Assembly (NCBI GenBank): GCA_025934635.1
Contig: JAICWX010000017.1
Span: forward strand, 1-52,181
Source of the DNA: Streptosporangiaceae bacterium
Lineage (GTDB): Bacteria > Actinomycetota > Actinomycetes > Streptosporangiales > Streptosporangiaceae
Direction of reading: 5' to 3'
DNA length: 52,181 nucleotides
Shown: positions 18,843-27,104 of the stretch, piece by piece
Numbering within the stretch: the first letter of the stretch is position 1
Layout of the letters: every line of letters starts with the position of its first letter
Translations under genes and position numbers: made by a program
Notes under the pieces: model-generated
What the model was told of the DNA's origin: nothing
Seen by the model: only the letters and a program-made list of their open reading frames with translations
Databases searched by the model: none

Positions 18843-18868
18843 CATACTCGGTATGCATACTGAGTATG
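18843..18868. promoter_or_regulatory. PadR operator candidate, 26-base near-perfect palindrome
   Basis: Arms CATACTCGGTATG (18843-18855) and CATACTGAGTATG (18856-18868) form a dyad with one mismatched pair. PadR proteins typically bind such ATAC/GTAT palindromes. It ends only 10 bases before the preferred PadR start, so the repressor would block its own promoter or early transcription. Confidence 0.75.
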
Positions 18869-19026
18869 GCCCGATGCCGCACGCCCGTCAACCCGGCCTG
18901 CTCGCTGTTCGCGCGGCTACTGCCGGGCGGCGGACAGGCAATGATGCTGAATCGAAAATCGGTCGGTTAGCGGGCAGGCGGCAGCACCCGGCGGAGCGTC
19001 AGCGGAGCCGGGTCGGGGTCCTGGTG

Positions 19027-20193
19027 TCAGGCGGCGTCGTTCAGGGTGACCTTCTGGCCGGACAGGCGTTCGAGTTCGGCGATGAGGTGGCGTTTGCGGC
19101 GTAGGGGTGCGAGGCGGTCGTGCCAGTCGGGTCCGAGGTCGGTGAAGCGGGTGGCGGGGTCGGAGAGCAGGTGCCAGATGATGGTGAGGATGGAGTTGCC
19201 GGCGGCGACCAGGGCGCGTTGCTTGCCGCGGCGCCGGGCGATCCGCTTGTAGCGGGAGGCCAGGAAGGTCTTGGTGCGGGCGGCGCCGGCGGCGGCTTCG
19301 CCGAGGGTGCCGCCGAGCCAGGGGTTGCCGGTGCCGGTGGTGGCGGCTTTGGCGCGTCCGGCGGACTGACGGGCGCGGGGGGCGAACTTGGCCCAGGACG
19401 CCAGGTGGCCCGGGGTGGGGAAGCGGGACATGTCGGTGCCGGTCTCGGCGAGGATGTCCTGGGCGGCGATCACGCCGGTGCCGGGGATCTCATCGAGCTG
19501 GGCGACCTGGGCGGCGAACGGGGCGATCGCGTCGGTGATCCGGGTGGTCAGGGTCTGGATCTGGGCGGTGAGCGCGTCGATCCGGGTCAGCATCATGGCC
19601 AGCATGAATGCGTGGTGACCGGTGAAGTGCCCGGTCAGCGCCTCCTGCAGGACGCTGGTCTTGGCGCGCATGCTCCCGCGGGCCAGGGCGGCCAGCTCAT
19701 GCGGGTTGCGCTGGCCGGCGATCAGGGCGGCGAGCATGGCCCGGCCGGAGGCGCCGAAGATGTCGCTGATCACAGCGGACAACTTGATCTGGGCGTCTTC
19801 TGAGGAGCTTCTCGGCACGCTGCTTTTCCCGGGTGCGTTCCTGGGTCAGGGTGCGCCGGTAGCGGGTCAGGTCCCGCAGCTGGCGCTGCGGCCGCGGCGG
19901 GATGAAGCTGGGCCGCAGCATGCCGCGCTCGGCGAGCTTGGCCAGCCAGACCGCGTCCAGCTTGTCGGTCTTGGGACGGCCGGGGACGCTCTTGACATCG
20001 CGGGCGTTGACCACCTGGCAGGCAGCTCCAGCAGCGCCGGGGTCGTGGTGGCGAAAGTCCGGACCTCCTGGCGCCCCGCCCCGGGCCTGCGCTCGTGCGG
20101 CACCCGGACGCAGGCCGTCAGCGACGCCTTCCCGATGTCCAGCGCCGCGACACGCTCAACCAGCGCGCCCGGCTCTTCTGTGATCTCGGCCAT
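19027..20193 (-). mobile_element. Degenerate IS110-family transposase/insertion sequence
   Basis: Three frames together make one IS110-type transposase. From 20193: EEPGALVERVAALDIGKASL with the DEDD-domain Asp. After LLELPA about 35 residues (including the usual MEATGDYW segment) are missing. The frame then shifts to VVNARDVKSVPGRPKTDKLDA and RDLTRYRRTLTQERTREKQR. At CTCCTCAGAAGAC (around 19800) an extra base moves the reading to EDAQIKLSAVISDIFG and on to the C-terminal transposase_20 domain (LDEIPGTGVIAAQDILAE, GRAKAATTGTGNPWL), ending at 19027. It cannot be active as read. IS110 elements usually lack long inverted ends, so the DNA borders are not defined here. Confidence 0.88.
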
Positions 20194-21230
20194 GAAGTGG
20201 CCCCTTCCTCGTGCAAGCGGATCCCGGCGGGCTGCCCGCGGGAGCCAAGAGGGGGTTCAGAGGCGGAATCGCGTGCTCAAGGCAACAATGCAGGACCCCT
20301 GTGGCAGGCTCCCAGCGCCAGACTCCTATACGGGCTCAACAGCACCAAGCATCACCGGCTTCAGCGGGCACCCCACCCGATTTTCACCCTCTCAGGGCGT
20401 CGCCCGCGACACGGACGACTCCTGTGAACGTGAACAACTGCCGCGCGGCAGCCGCAGGCACCCGGGACACCAGCCTGGGCGAACCCGAACCCGAACCCAA
20501 CCCGGGATTGACCCTCCGCCGCCGGCCCTGGCTGCAGGAGGGATAGCCCTGCCGCTGGCAAGCCTGGCCGCAGAAAAAATGAGGCGCTGGCCCGCGACCG
20601 CCCACCCGGCGGCCGCAGGCCAGCGAACTGATCGGCAGCAGCGACTTGGCGGACGGCTCCTCGAAGCCGGATCTAAACAGAGACGGATTCACTGTCAGCG
20701 GCTCCATTCCCGTGACACCCCGCTCATCGGCCATGAGCGGACATCCGCAGGCGAGCGGATGAACGCTCAGACGGGCCAACTGTGCGCGGGCTCCGAGCGC
20801 GTCGGCCGTACACCGACTGCCGTACCTAACGACGGCTCCGTGCGCGTTATTTTCAGACCTCTCATATCACTCGATGTGATGCGAGGCGCGCCGCCGCCGC
20901 TCCGGATAATTGCGTCCTTCTGCGCCCGGGGATCCCGGGCCGCACCGGCTGGTTCCGCTGCGACGCCCCCGGGGACACGGCCGGCTGCCGGAGGTCCGGC
21001 CCGGCGGATTCAGGGCTGGCGCCTTCCCCGGTCCGGGACTGACCGGGGCTCCGGGCTGCGGCCAGGCGGCCCGGTTACCCGCGAGGCAGTACCGGCCCGG
21101 GGCCAGGCCGTGCCCAGATCAGCACGTCGACGGGTTCCGGCCGACCGCGGGAAACGGCTCGGCGCTGTTGGCCGGTAACCGTTCGGCCAACAGGACTCAC
21201 GTCGGCGCGGTCAGCGCCGATAGTTGGCTT
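20194..21230. other. Long intergenic region beside the IS110 remnant
   Basis: About 1 kb with no recognisable protein. The first 150 bases may still belong to the insertion element. It includes the C-tract repeat at 20484-20503. The last 200 bases probably hold the promoter of the lipoprotein peptidase gene. Long frames here look like by-products of high GC. Confidence 0.45.
20484..20503 (-). repeat. Four-tract G-quadruplex motif
   Basis: On the minus strand four GGG runs are separated by loops of 2, 3 and 3 bases (GGG-TT-GGG-TTC-GGG-TTC-GGG). This meets the standard pattern for an intramolecular G-quadruplex. It is non-coding and resembles a short tandem array of GGGTTC units. Confidence 0.5.
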
Positions 21231-22145
21231 ATGAGCTGGCTGGGGGACATATCCATCCGGGGGCATGGCCGGGTCGCGCCGCGCGCGGCGGGGCGCTGCG
21301 CCGTTATCGTGGTGGCGCTGCTCGCGCTGCTCCCCGTGACCGCGGGCTGCGCCGGAACCTTCAGCACGACCTCATCATCTTCCGCGCGGGCCGGCTCGAG
21401 CCCGGCCAGCCCGGGCCGGGGCGAGGCCGGTGCCGGGGCTGCCACGCAGCCGGCCAGCGGCGCTGTCCTGCTCCAGCAAGGGGACGTGCCGGCGAAGCCG
21501 CCGTCCGGGTTCAGCTGCCCGGTCAGGTCGCTGCGGGGGTGCTTCAGCGAGTCCACCATGGCGGCCTACTTCGCTTACGTGCTGCCGATTGTGGACAAGT
21601 TCTTCGAGACCACCTGGCGGTCGCTGCCGCTGCCCGCGCACGTCTACCTCATCCCGGACGGCGCCCGGGTACAGCAGGCCTGCGGCGACCCGCAGACCGG
21701 CAGCCACCTGGCTGATGAGATGTCTTACGCCTTCTGCCCGGCCGACGGCAATGTCTACATCGGCCAGCACATGGCCTACCAGCTGTACAGCCTGGCGGGC
21801 GACGTCGCCCCGGCCATCGGCATCGCCCACGAGTTCGGCCACGATGCGCAGCAGCAGGCAGGCGTGCCGGGCCCGCGGACGGACGCGGAGTCGCTCGTCC
21901 ACGAGAACCAGGCCGACTGCGTGTCCGGGGCGTGGCTCGGCTACGCCAACAGCCGGCACCTGCTCGAGCAGCAGGACGTCCCCGCGACCGAGCGGTACCT
22001 GGAGCTGATCGCCAGCTCGGAGGACGACCCGAACCGCACCCACGGCGACTTCGCCGAGCGCGGCCAGTCGCTCCAGCTCGGCGGCGAGAAGGGCATCTTC
22101 GCCTGCAACGGCTTCTACCCGGGCGAGCCGGTTATCGCCCGCTGA
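21231..22145 (+). CDS. Lipoprotein zinc metallopeptidase (YpfJ-like)
   Basis: The 304-residue lipoprotein from ATG 21231 has a signal segment VIVVALLALLPVTAGC with lipidated Cys and then a Ser/Ala/Gly-rich linker. The neutral zinc metallopeptidase domain has the HEFGH motif at His200-Glu201-His204 and a downstream acidic ligand region (ESLVHENQADCVSGAWLG). The pattern FCPADGNVYIG is typical of the YpfJ/KPN_02809 family. It sits on the outer face of the membrane. No clear ribosome site precedes the start, and in-frame upstream codons exist. Confidence 0.85.
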   Translation: MSWLGDISIRGHGRVAPRAAGRCAVIVVALLALLPVTAGCAGTFSTTSSSSARAGSSPASPGRGEAGAGAATQPASGAVLLQQGDVPAKPPSGFSCPVRSLRGCFSESTMAAYFAYVLPIVDKFFETTWRSLPLPAHVYLIPDGARVQQACGDPQTGSHLADEMSYAFCPADGNVYIGQHMAYQLYSLAGDVAPAIGIAHEFGHDAQQQAGVPGPRTDAESLVHENQADCVSGAWLGYANSRHLLEQQDVPATERYLELIASSEDDPNRTHGDFAERGQSLQLGGEKGIFACNGFYPGEPVIAR

Positions 22146-22160
22146 ACCGCGTCAGCCGCA

Positions 22161-22592
22161 TCAGGGACTAAGGCAGGAACCTCCGGCGCGCCAGAACGGC
22201 TGGGGGACCCGCAGCTCCGGGTACTGGGATACGGAGCGTGTCAGCGAGTCAAGCAGGAGACGTCCGGCCTGGAAGTAGCCGGCTGTGGGCCGGACGAGCC
22301 TGGACGGGATGAGTTCCAGTGCGGTGGACGATGAGGACCAGCGGTCGAGGTCCAGCCGCATGCGCAGCGGCGGATACAGCGGTCCCCGGGCCAGGCGGAC
22401 CTGGATCCGGCGTGTGCCCAGGTCGCGATCGTGCTCCGCCGGCCCGAGCAACTGGCTCGAGCCGAACCAGAGTTCACCGCCGTGCCTTGTGCGCAGCCAG
22501 CCGTCGAGTGCGGTCACCCACGTCTGGAAGGGGATATCCGCGATCCGCCAGAACGACAGCGATCCGAGGTCCGGGATCATGCTCGTGCTCAT
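22161..22592 (-). CDS. Hypothetical protein, 143 residues
   Basis: From ATG 22592, with GGAG 9 bases upstream. Features seen: a Trp-rich N-terminal half (FWRIADIPFQTWVTALDGWL, HGGELWFGSSQLLGP) and RRIQVRLARGPLYPPLRMRL followed by DLDRWSSSSTALELIP, then VRPTAGYFQAGRLLLDSL. The strand-like pattern recalls lipid- or ligand-binding START/SRPBCC-type folds, but I cannot assign it. It converges on the peptidase gene with 15 bases between stops. Confidence 0.7.
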   Translation of the reverse strand: MSTSMIPDLGSLSFWRIADIPFQTWVTALDGWLRTRHGGELWFGSSQLLGPAEHDRDLGTRRIQVRLARGPLYPPLRMRLDLDRWSSSSTALELIPSRLVRPTAGYFQAGRLLLDSLTRSVSQYPELRVPQPFWRAGGSCLSP

Positions 22593-22681
22593 GTCATCTG
22601 CTCCTGCGGCCCGTGCGGGATGCATGGTTACGTCTTGCACCCCTGGGACCTGGCCTGGTCCCTGTATCCTCAAGGTTCGCC

Positions 22682-22718
22682 GTAAGGCCTCTGCCGCCGC
22701 ATCGGACGAAGGCCTTAC
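22682..22718. promoter_or_regulatory. Inverted repeat between divergent genes
   Basis: GTAAGGCCT (22682-22690) and AGGCCTTAC (22710-22718) are perfect 9-base arms 19 bases apart. They lie between the hypothetical gene starting at 22592 and the racemase gene starting at 22911, so they could control either or both. No T-run follows, so a terminator is unlikely. Confidence 0.45.
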
Positions 22719-22910
22719 CTTCGATCTCCCCTGATGGCTTAGGCGCCAGCTATCCCGGAGCGCCCGGGCTAAGCCGTCTTAGCGCAGGTCAGGGTGGCAG
22801 ACGCCCAGATGCGCGAGCCGACGGCGACCGGGACCGCCGAACGTGCCTGGCGCGCGGGGGTGAAGCGATGGCCCGTTCCCGGGACCGGGCTTGCGTGGCA
22901 GGATGCCAGC

Positions 22911-23927
22911 ATGCTGCCCTCGGCAATTCCGGCGACGGACTACCACACTGGCGGGGAGCCGTTCCGGATCGTGACGGATCCCCCGGTACCGATCCGGGGC
23001 CGGACGGTGGCTGAGCGGCGGGCCCGGGCGATCGGGGATCCCGCGGTTCAGGGCCTGCGCGCGGTGCTGTGCTCGGAACCGCGCGGCCATGCGGACATGT
23101 ACGGCGGATTCATTGTGCCGCCCGACGACGAGGGCGCTGACCTGGGCGTGCTGTTCTGGCACAAGGACGGCTTCTCTACCGCCTGCGGGCACGGCACCAT
23201 CGCGCTGGGGGCCTGGGCGGTAGAAACCGGCCGGGTCACGGCCCCGCGGACCGGCAGCGTCGACGTGGTGATCGATGTGCCGTCCGGGCGGGTGACCGCA
23301 CGGGTCCACCGCGAAGACGCGCGGGTGGTCGCCGTCGATTTCATCAACGTCCCCAGCTGGGTGGTCGCTCGCGACGTGCCGGTGACCACCTCGCTCGGCG
23401 AGGTCCGCGTGACGGTGGCCTACGGCGGGGCGATCTACGCAACCCTGCCCGCCGCCCAGCTTGGCCTGACCGTCTCACAGCAGCACCTCGGTGACCTCAT
23501 CGCGCTCGGCCGCGAGATCAAGTGGGCCCTCAACGACGCCGAGCAGGCCATGCACCCGACCGACCCGCGCCTGAACGGCATCTACGGGACCATCTGGTTC
23601 GACGACCTGGATGACTCCCCCGGACAGGTGCACCAGCGCAACGTGACCGTCTTCGCCGACGGCGAGGTCGACCGGTCCCCATGCGGCTCGGGCACCTGCG
23701 CCCGGCTCGCGGTCCTGGCCGCCGACGGCCGCCTGCCCGCCGGCACCGTGCTGCGGCACGAGTCCATCGTGGGCAGCACGTTCACCGGGACCGTCCTGGA
23801 CACCGTCGACGCCGGCGGACGCCCCGCCGTCATCCCGCAGGTCACCGGCACGGCGTACCGCACGGGCGAGCACGTGTTCCGGATCGACCCGTACGACCCG
23901 CTAGTCCCGGGGTTCGTGCTGCGGTGA
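22911..23927 (+). CDS. Proline racemase / 4-hydroxyproline 2-epimerase family
   Basis: The 338-residue enzyme carries both catalytic cysteines of the family: Cys92 in STACGHGTIALG and Cys258 in RSPCGSGTCARL. With both Cys it should racemise or epimerise; dehydratases of the family have Thr or Ser at the first site. The N-terminal TDYHTGGEPFRIV is diagnostic. I chose ATG 22911, with AGGA upstream; longer frames add nothing similar. Role: interconversion of proline or hydroxyproline stereoisomers in amino-acid breakdown. It is followed by a strong hairpin at 23998. Confidence 0.92.
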   Translation: MLPSAIPATDYHTGGEPFRIVTDPPVPIRGRTVAERRARAIGDPAVQGLRAVLCSEPRGHADMYGGFIVPPDDEGADLGVLFWHKDGFSTACGHGTIALGAWAVETGRVTAPRTGSVDVVIDVPSGRVTARVHREDARVVAVDFINVPSWVVARDVPVTTSLGEVRVTVAYGGAIYATLPAAQLGLTVSQQHLGDLIALGREIKWALNDAEQAMHPTDPRLNGIYGTIWFDDLDDSPGQVHQRNVTVFADGEVDRSPCGSGTCARLAVLAADGRLPAGTVLRHESIVGSTFTGTVLDTVDAGGRPAVIPQVTGTAYRTGEHVFRIDPYDPLVPGFVLR

Positions 23928-23997
23928 AGGAACGGGCCTCCGCTGCCCCGGCGTGAATTCTGCGGCATGCTTCTCGCCCGGCGCCCGGTTCCCGGAT

Positions 23998-24023
23998 CCT
24001 GCGGGCAGGTCCCTGCCCGCAGG
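23998..24023. terminator. GC-rich hairpin terminator after the racemase gene
   Basis: CCTGCGGGCAGG and CCTGCCCGCAGG are perfect 12-base arms with only 2 bases between them (a smaller stem with a 4-base loop in practice). It lies 70 bases after the racemase stop. No U-tract follows, as is common for actinomycete terminators. Confidence 0.7.
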
Positions 24024-24442
24024 CCGGCCGTGGTGGCCGGGGCGCGGCGGGAAAACCTCGCCCCGGCTGCTGCGGTCACCGGGGCCGGGTCGGGGGTAGT
24101 GGACTGGATTCATGTTGCTGGTTACCCCGCGACGTTCCCTCTGATCAGGGCGGGCCGCGGCGTGGCCCCGATGACTACGCCGAACCAGCGACCGCGGATA
24201 TCCAGCCGTCGACGCGGACGTCGGCTCCGGTGAGCTCATCGCGGCACAGTTGCCACCGGTCCTCGTGGTGCACGATGCCAGCGACGGCAGCCAGGTAAGG
24301 TCGTGCCCCCGCAAGCCGTCGCGCAGCGATCATTCTGAAAAAGATCTCGAAGGCGTTGTCGGATCGGGTCAGGGGTGTTCGTAGGAGGGATGAGAGGCCG
24401 CCCAGGAGGGGCGCCCCGACGGACCTGAGAAGGACGTTTCTC
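24024..24442. other. Intergenic region upstream of the MFS gene
   Basis: About 420 bases. The minus strand from roughly 24353 to 24175 reads RMIAARRLAGARPYLAAVAG and HHEDRWQLCRDELTGADVRV; this looks protein-like, with a plausible stop at 24175, but matches no family I know and may be a gene scrap. The promoter of the exporter should lie in the last 150 bases. Confidence 0.35.
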
Positions 24443-25873
24443 ATGACTACCTTGACGGAGCCGGGCACCGTCGCTACACGCCGCTCCAGCCGCCGGATGT
24501 GGGCGATCCTGGGGCTGGTGCTGCTTGCCGATGCCCTCGACGTGATCGATGCGACAGTCACGAACATCGCCGCCCCCACCATCGCCCGCGAGCTCAACGG
24601 CGGTGAGAGCCTGGTCAAGTGGCTGGGACCGGCGTACATGCTCGCCATGGGTGTCCTGCTCGTGGTCGGCGGACGGCTTGGTGACAAGTTCGGCCAGCGC
24701 AGGCTTTTCCTGATCGGCATGGGCGGGTTCACCCTGGCCTCGGCAGTCGCCGGGTTCTCGCCTGACCCGGCCCTGCTCATCGTCGCCCGGGTCGCTCAGG
24801 GAGCGTTCGGGGCCCTGCTCATCCCGCAGGGCATGGCGATCATGACGAAGGCGTTCAGCCGCGACATGCTCGCCAGGGCGTTCGGGTTGTTCGGCCCGGT
24901 TCTCGGCCTCTCCAGTGTCGGCGGCCCGGTCCTGGCCGGATTCATCATCAGCGCCGACCTGTTCGGCCTGTCCTGGCGCCCGATCTTCCTCGCCAACATC
25001 ATCCTCGGCATCATCGGGCTGGTCGTGGCGGCCAGGATCCTGCCGCGTGACGATGACGGCGACCGGTCCGCCGTCATCGACGGCTGGGGCTCCGGCCTGC
25101 TTGCGGTAACCATGATCGGGCTGCTGTACGGCCTGATCGAGGGCTCGACCAACGGCTGGACCGCCGTCCCCGTTGTCTCGATCATCGTCGGAGTCCTGTT
25201 CTTCGCTGCCTTCGCCTACCGTCAGCGGACCGCGACCCACCCGCTCATCACGCCCTCGCTCATGAAGAACCGGGGTTTCACGTCCGGATTGCTCGTGTGC
25301 CTGGTCGCCGCCGCCGCCGGCACCGGCCTGATCTTCGTGCTGTCGCTGTTCATGCAGGAGGGGCTGCACGTCAGCCCGCGGGACACCTCGCTCGGCCTGG
25401 TGCCGCTCACCCTGGGGCTCGTCGCCGCCGGGTTCGCCGCCATGGGCGGCCTGGTCGCCACGCTCGGTCGCACCCTCGTCTTCACTGGCCTTGTCGTCGA
25501 CCTCGCCGGCTGCGGCTGGGTTCTGGCCCTCGTCGTTCACTCCGGGACGAACGTCAGCCTCTGGGCGCTGGCCCCGGCGTTGTTCGTCATCGGCACCGGC
25601 ATCGGCCTCAGCTTCGCCACGATCCCCGCCGTTGCTCTCGGCGACGCGAAACCGGACGAAGCCGGCAGCGTTAGCGGCTCGTTCAGCTCGATCCAGCAAC
25701 TCGCTTCGGCGATCGGCTCGGCCGCGGTCACGTCGACCTTCTTCCAGGCCGCAACCTCCGGACTGGCCCATGCGATGGAAGTCACTCTTATCGTCATCCT
25801 GGCCGTCACCGCCCTCAGCCTCCCGATCGTCGCCCTGATGCCCCGCAAGGCGCCATCAGAACCCCGGCAGTGA
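24443..25873 (+). CDS. DHA2-family MFS exporter, 14 membrane helices
   Basis: The 476-residue transporter looks intact, unlike the two DHA2 remnants near 5620-7571. The first helix has LLADALDVIDATVTNIAAPT (motif D1 of the DHA2 family), loop 2-3 has GGRLGDKFGQRR, and motif C lies in GPVLGLSSVGGPVLAGFI. The C-terminal half ends with GSVSGSFSSIQQLASAIGSA. ATG 24443 follows AGAAGGA by 7 bases. It probably exports drugs or metabolites by proton antiport. No regulator gene is directly adjacent. Confidence 0.93.
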   Translation: MTTLTEPGTVATRRSSRRMWAILGLVLLADALDVIDATVTNIAAPTIARELNGGESLVKWLGPAYMLAMGVLLVVGGRLGDKFGQRRLFLIGMGGFTLASAVAGFSPDPALLIVARVAQGAFGALLIPQGMAIMTKAFSRDMLARAFGLFGPVLGLSSVGGPVLAGFIISADLFGLSWRPIFLANIILGIIGLVVAARILPRDDDGDRSAVIDGWGSGLLAVTMIGLLYGLIEGSTNGWTAVPVVSIIVGVLFFAAFAYRQRTATHPLITPSLMKNRGFTSGLLVCLVAAAAGTGLIFVLSLFMQEGLHVSPRDTSLGLVPLTLGLVAAGFAAMGGLVATLGRTLVFTGLVVDLAGCGWVLALVVHSGTNVSLWALAPALFVIGTGIGLSFATIPAVALGDAKPDEAGSVSGSFSSIQQLASAIGSAAVTSTFFQAATSGLAHAMEVTLIVILAVTALSLPIVALMPRKAPSEPRQ

Positions 25874-25988
25874 GCAACCAGCCAAACGCAGCGAGGCCAA
25901 CGTCTACGCCAAGGTCATCATGACCAAGACCGGACGCAAATCCGATCCGCGGGCCTGGATCCGGGGTGCCGCTTTTTATCCTACATGT

Positions 25989-25994
25989 GTAGAC
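25989..25994 (+). promoter_or_regulatory. Candidate -10 box for the PadR2 gene
   Basis: TAGACT lies 7 bases before the ATG at 26002, the usual geometry for a leaderless actinobacterial transcript. It overlaps the imperfect dyad CTACATGTGTAG at 25980-25991, a plausible PadR binding site. No Shine-Dalgarno sequence is present, which agrees with leaderless initiation. Confidence 0.5.
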
Positions 25995-26001
25995 TTCTGG
26001 C

Positions 26002-26322
26002 ATGAGGATGACGGCGCCGCTGGAGCGGGTACTGCGGGCGTTCCTGGCCGATCCCGCGGGCCTGCGCTACGGCTATGACCTGATGAAGGCGGCCGGGCTG
26101 AAAAGCGGCACGCTGTACCCGCTGCTGGCCCGGCTGGAAGACGAGAAGCTGGTCACCTCCGCGTGGGAAACCCCGCAGCAAGACGGGCAGCGGCCGCGGA
26201 AGTACTACCGGCTGACCGCTAAAGGTGCCGAGGTGGCCCGCCTGGAACTCGCGCAGGTCTCCGCCCGCCGCGCGCGTTCCCCGGCCCGCCCGGCCCGCCC
26301 GGTCCCGGGGAGCGTGGGATGA
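26002..26322 (+). CDS. Short PadR-family regulator
   Basis: The 106-residue PadR winged-helix protein has LERVLRAFLADPAGLRYGYD, then KSGTLYPLLARLEDEKLV and RPRKYYRLTAKGAEVARL. It lacks the usual long C-terminal helical domain and ends in a Pro/Arg-rich tail. It overlaps the next gene by ATGA at 26319, so the two are translated together, the common arrangement of a PadR repressor with the membrane protein it controls. Confidence 0.92.
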   Translation: MRMTAPLERVLRAFLADPAGLRYGYDLMKAAGLKSGTLYPLLARLEDEKLVTSAWETPQQDGQRPRKYYRLTAKGAEVARLELAQVSARRARSPARPARPVPGSVG

Positions 26323-27104
26323 GGGGGGAACGCCGGCTGCTGCGCATCGGCGAGTACCTGATCGCCTGCGCGTGCCGGCACCTGCCGGACGAAAAACGAG
26401 ACGAGCGGTACCGGGAATGGGCCGCGGAACTACCCGCCATCCTCCACGACCCCGATGTCAGGCCGGCCGCGCGCCGCGCCGCCCGCATGCTGCGCTACGC
26501 GTCCGGAACCATCCGGGGAACGGCCCTGACACCGGGCAGCGCCCGCCGTGTGATGGCGCAGACGGCCCGTGCGGCCGCCCCGTTTGTCGTCACCGGCCTG
26601 GTGGCTTATTTCCGGGGCTGGTTGAAGACGCCCCACGAGTGGATCTACCTGGGCATCGGATGCCTCCTCGGCTCCCTGATCACATCCGGCTGCGGGCTCG
26701 CCTGGCGCCGGATGCGGAGTAAGGGGCTGGGCGACGGCCTGGCGGACGCCGTTGAGGCCCGCGCGCGTATCCGGGCTCAGGCCCGGGCCGCCTGCATCCT
26801 GCAGGCGAGGGCATCCGCCGGGTCCGTGACCAGCACGGCGGGAAATACCCCGGGCGGTTTCCCCCGCCGCACGCTAGGGGCGGGCTACCGCACCGCCGAG
26901 GTCGATGAGTTCATCGCGCGGATCGAGGCAACGCTGAGCGGGAACGCCCGGGCCGGGCAAGCGATCACAGCCGCGGATGTCCGGGCGGTGACCTTCCATG
27001 TCACCCGGCACGGTGGCTATGACGAGCGGACGATGGACGAGGTACTGGACCACTACGCGCACGAACTCGACAAGCTCAGGCCCTCTCCCCCGCCACCTGG
27101 TTAG
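26319..27104 (+). CDS. Membrane protein with C-terminal DivIVA-like motifs
   Basis: The 261-residue product has a helical N-terminus (ACRHLPDEKRDERYREWAAE), and two membrane helices near 80-130 (FVVTGLVAYFRGWL, WIYLGIGCLLGSLITSG). A linker follows, and in the last 80 residues two copies of the short DivIVA repeat pattern: GYRTAEVDEFIARIEATL, and VTRHGGYDERTMDEVLDHYA. The same N-terminal module is often paired with PadR in actinomycetes. The added DivIVA-type motif suggests positioning at poles or septa, or coiled-coil assembly at the membrane; this is inference. It converges on the kinase-like gene with overlapping stops. Confidence 0.75.
   Translation: MRGERRLLRIGEYLIACACRHLPDEKRDERYREWAAELPAILHDPDVRPAARRAARMLRYASGTIRGTALTPGSARRVMAQTARAAAPFVVTGLVAYFRGWLKTPHEWIYLGIGCLLGSLITSGCGLAWRRMRSKGLGDGLADAVEARARIRAQARAACILQARASAGSVTSTAGNTPGGFPRRTLGAGYRTAEVDEFIARIEATLSGNARAGQAITAADVRAVTFHVTRHGGYDERTMDEVLDHYAHELDKLRPSPPPPG

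Noticed and set aside
20484..20503. CRISPR-like or telomere-like array
   Set aside because: Only four 3-base tracts with short loops; no spacers, no second array, no cas genes.
19622..21178. Plus-strand frame of 518 codons across the IS110 remnant and following gap
   Set aside because: Starts antisense to the transposase and continues as low-complexity sequence with no family match.
20910..21230. N-terminal extension of the zinc-peptidase lipoprotein
   Set aside because: It would place about 107 Arg/Pro-rich residues before a clear lipoprotein signal, which must be near the N-terminus.
24236..25771. Minus-strand open frame of 511 codons opposite the DHA2 exporter
   Set aside because: Composition rich in Gly, Asp, Arg and Glu typical of antisense reading of membrane-protein genes in high-GC DNA; the sense strand has a clear MFS gene.
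25913..25925. GGTCAT-C-ATGACC palindrome between the exporter and PadR2 genes
   Set aside because: Six-base arms only, not placed at a clear promoter; expected by chance at this length in 52 kb.
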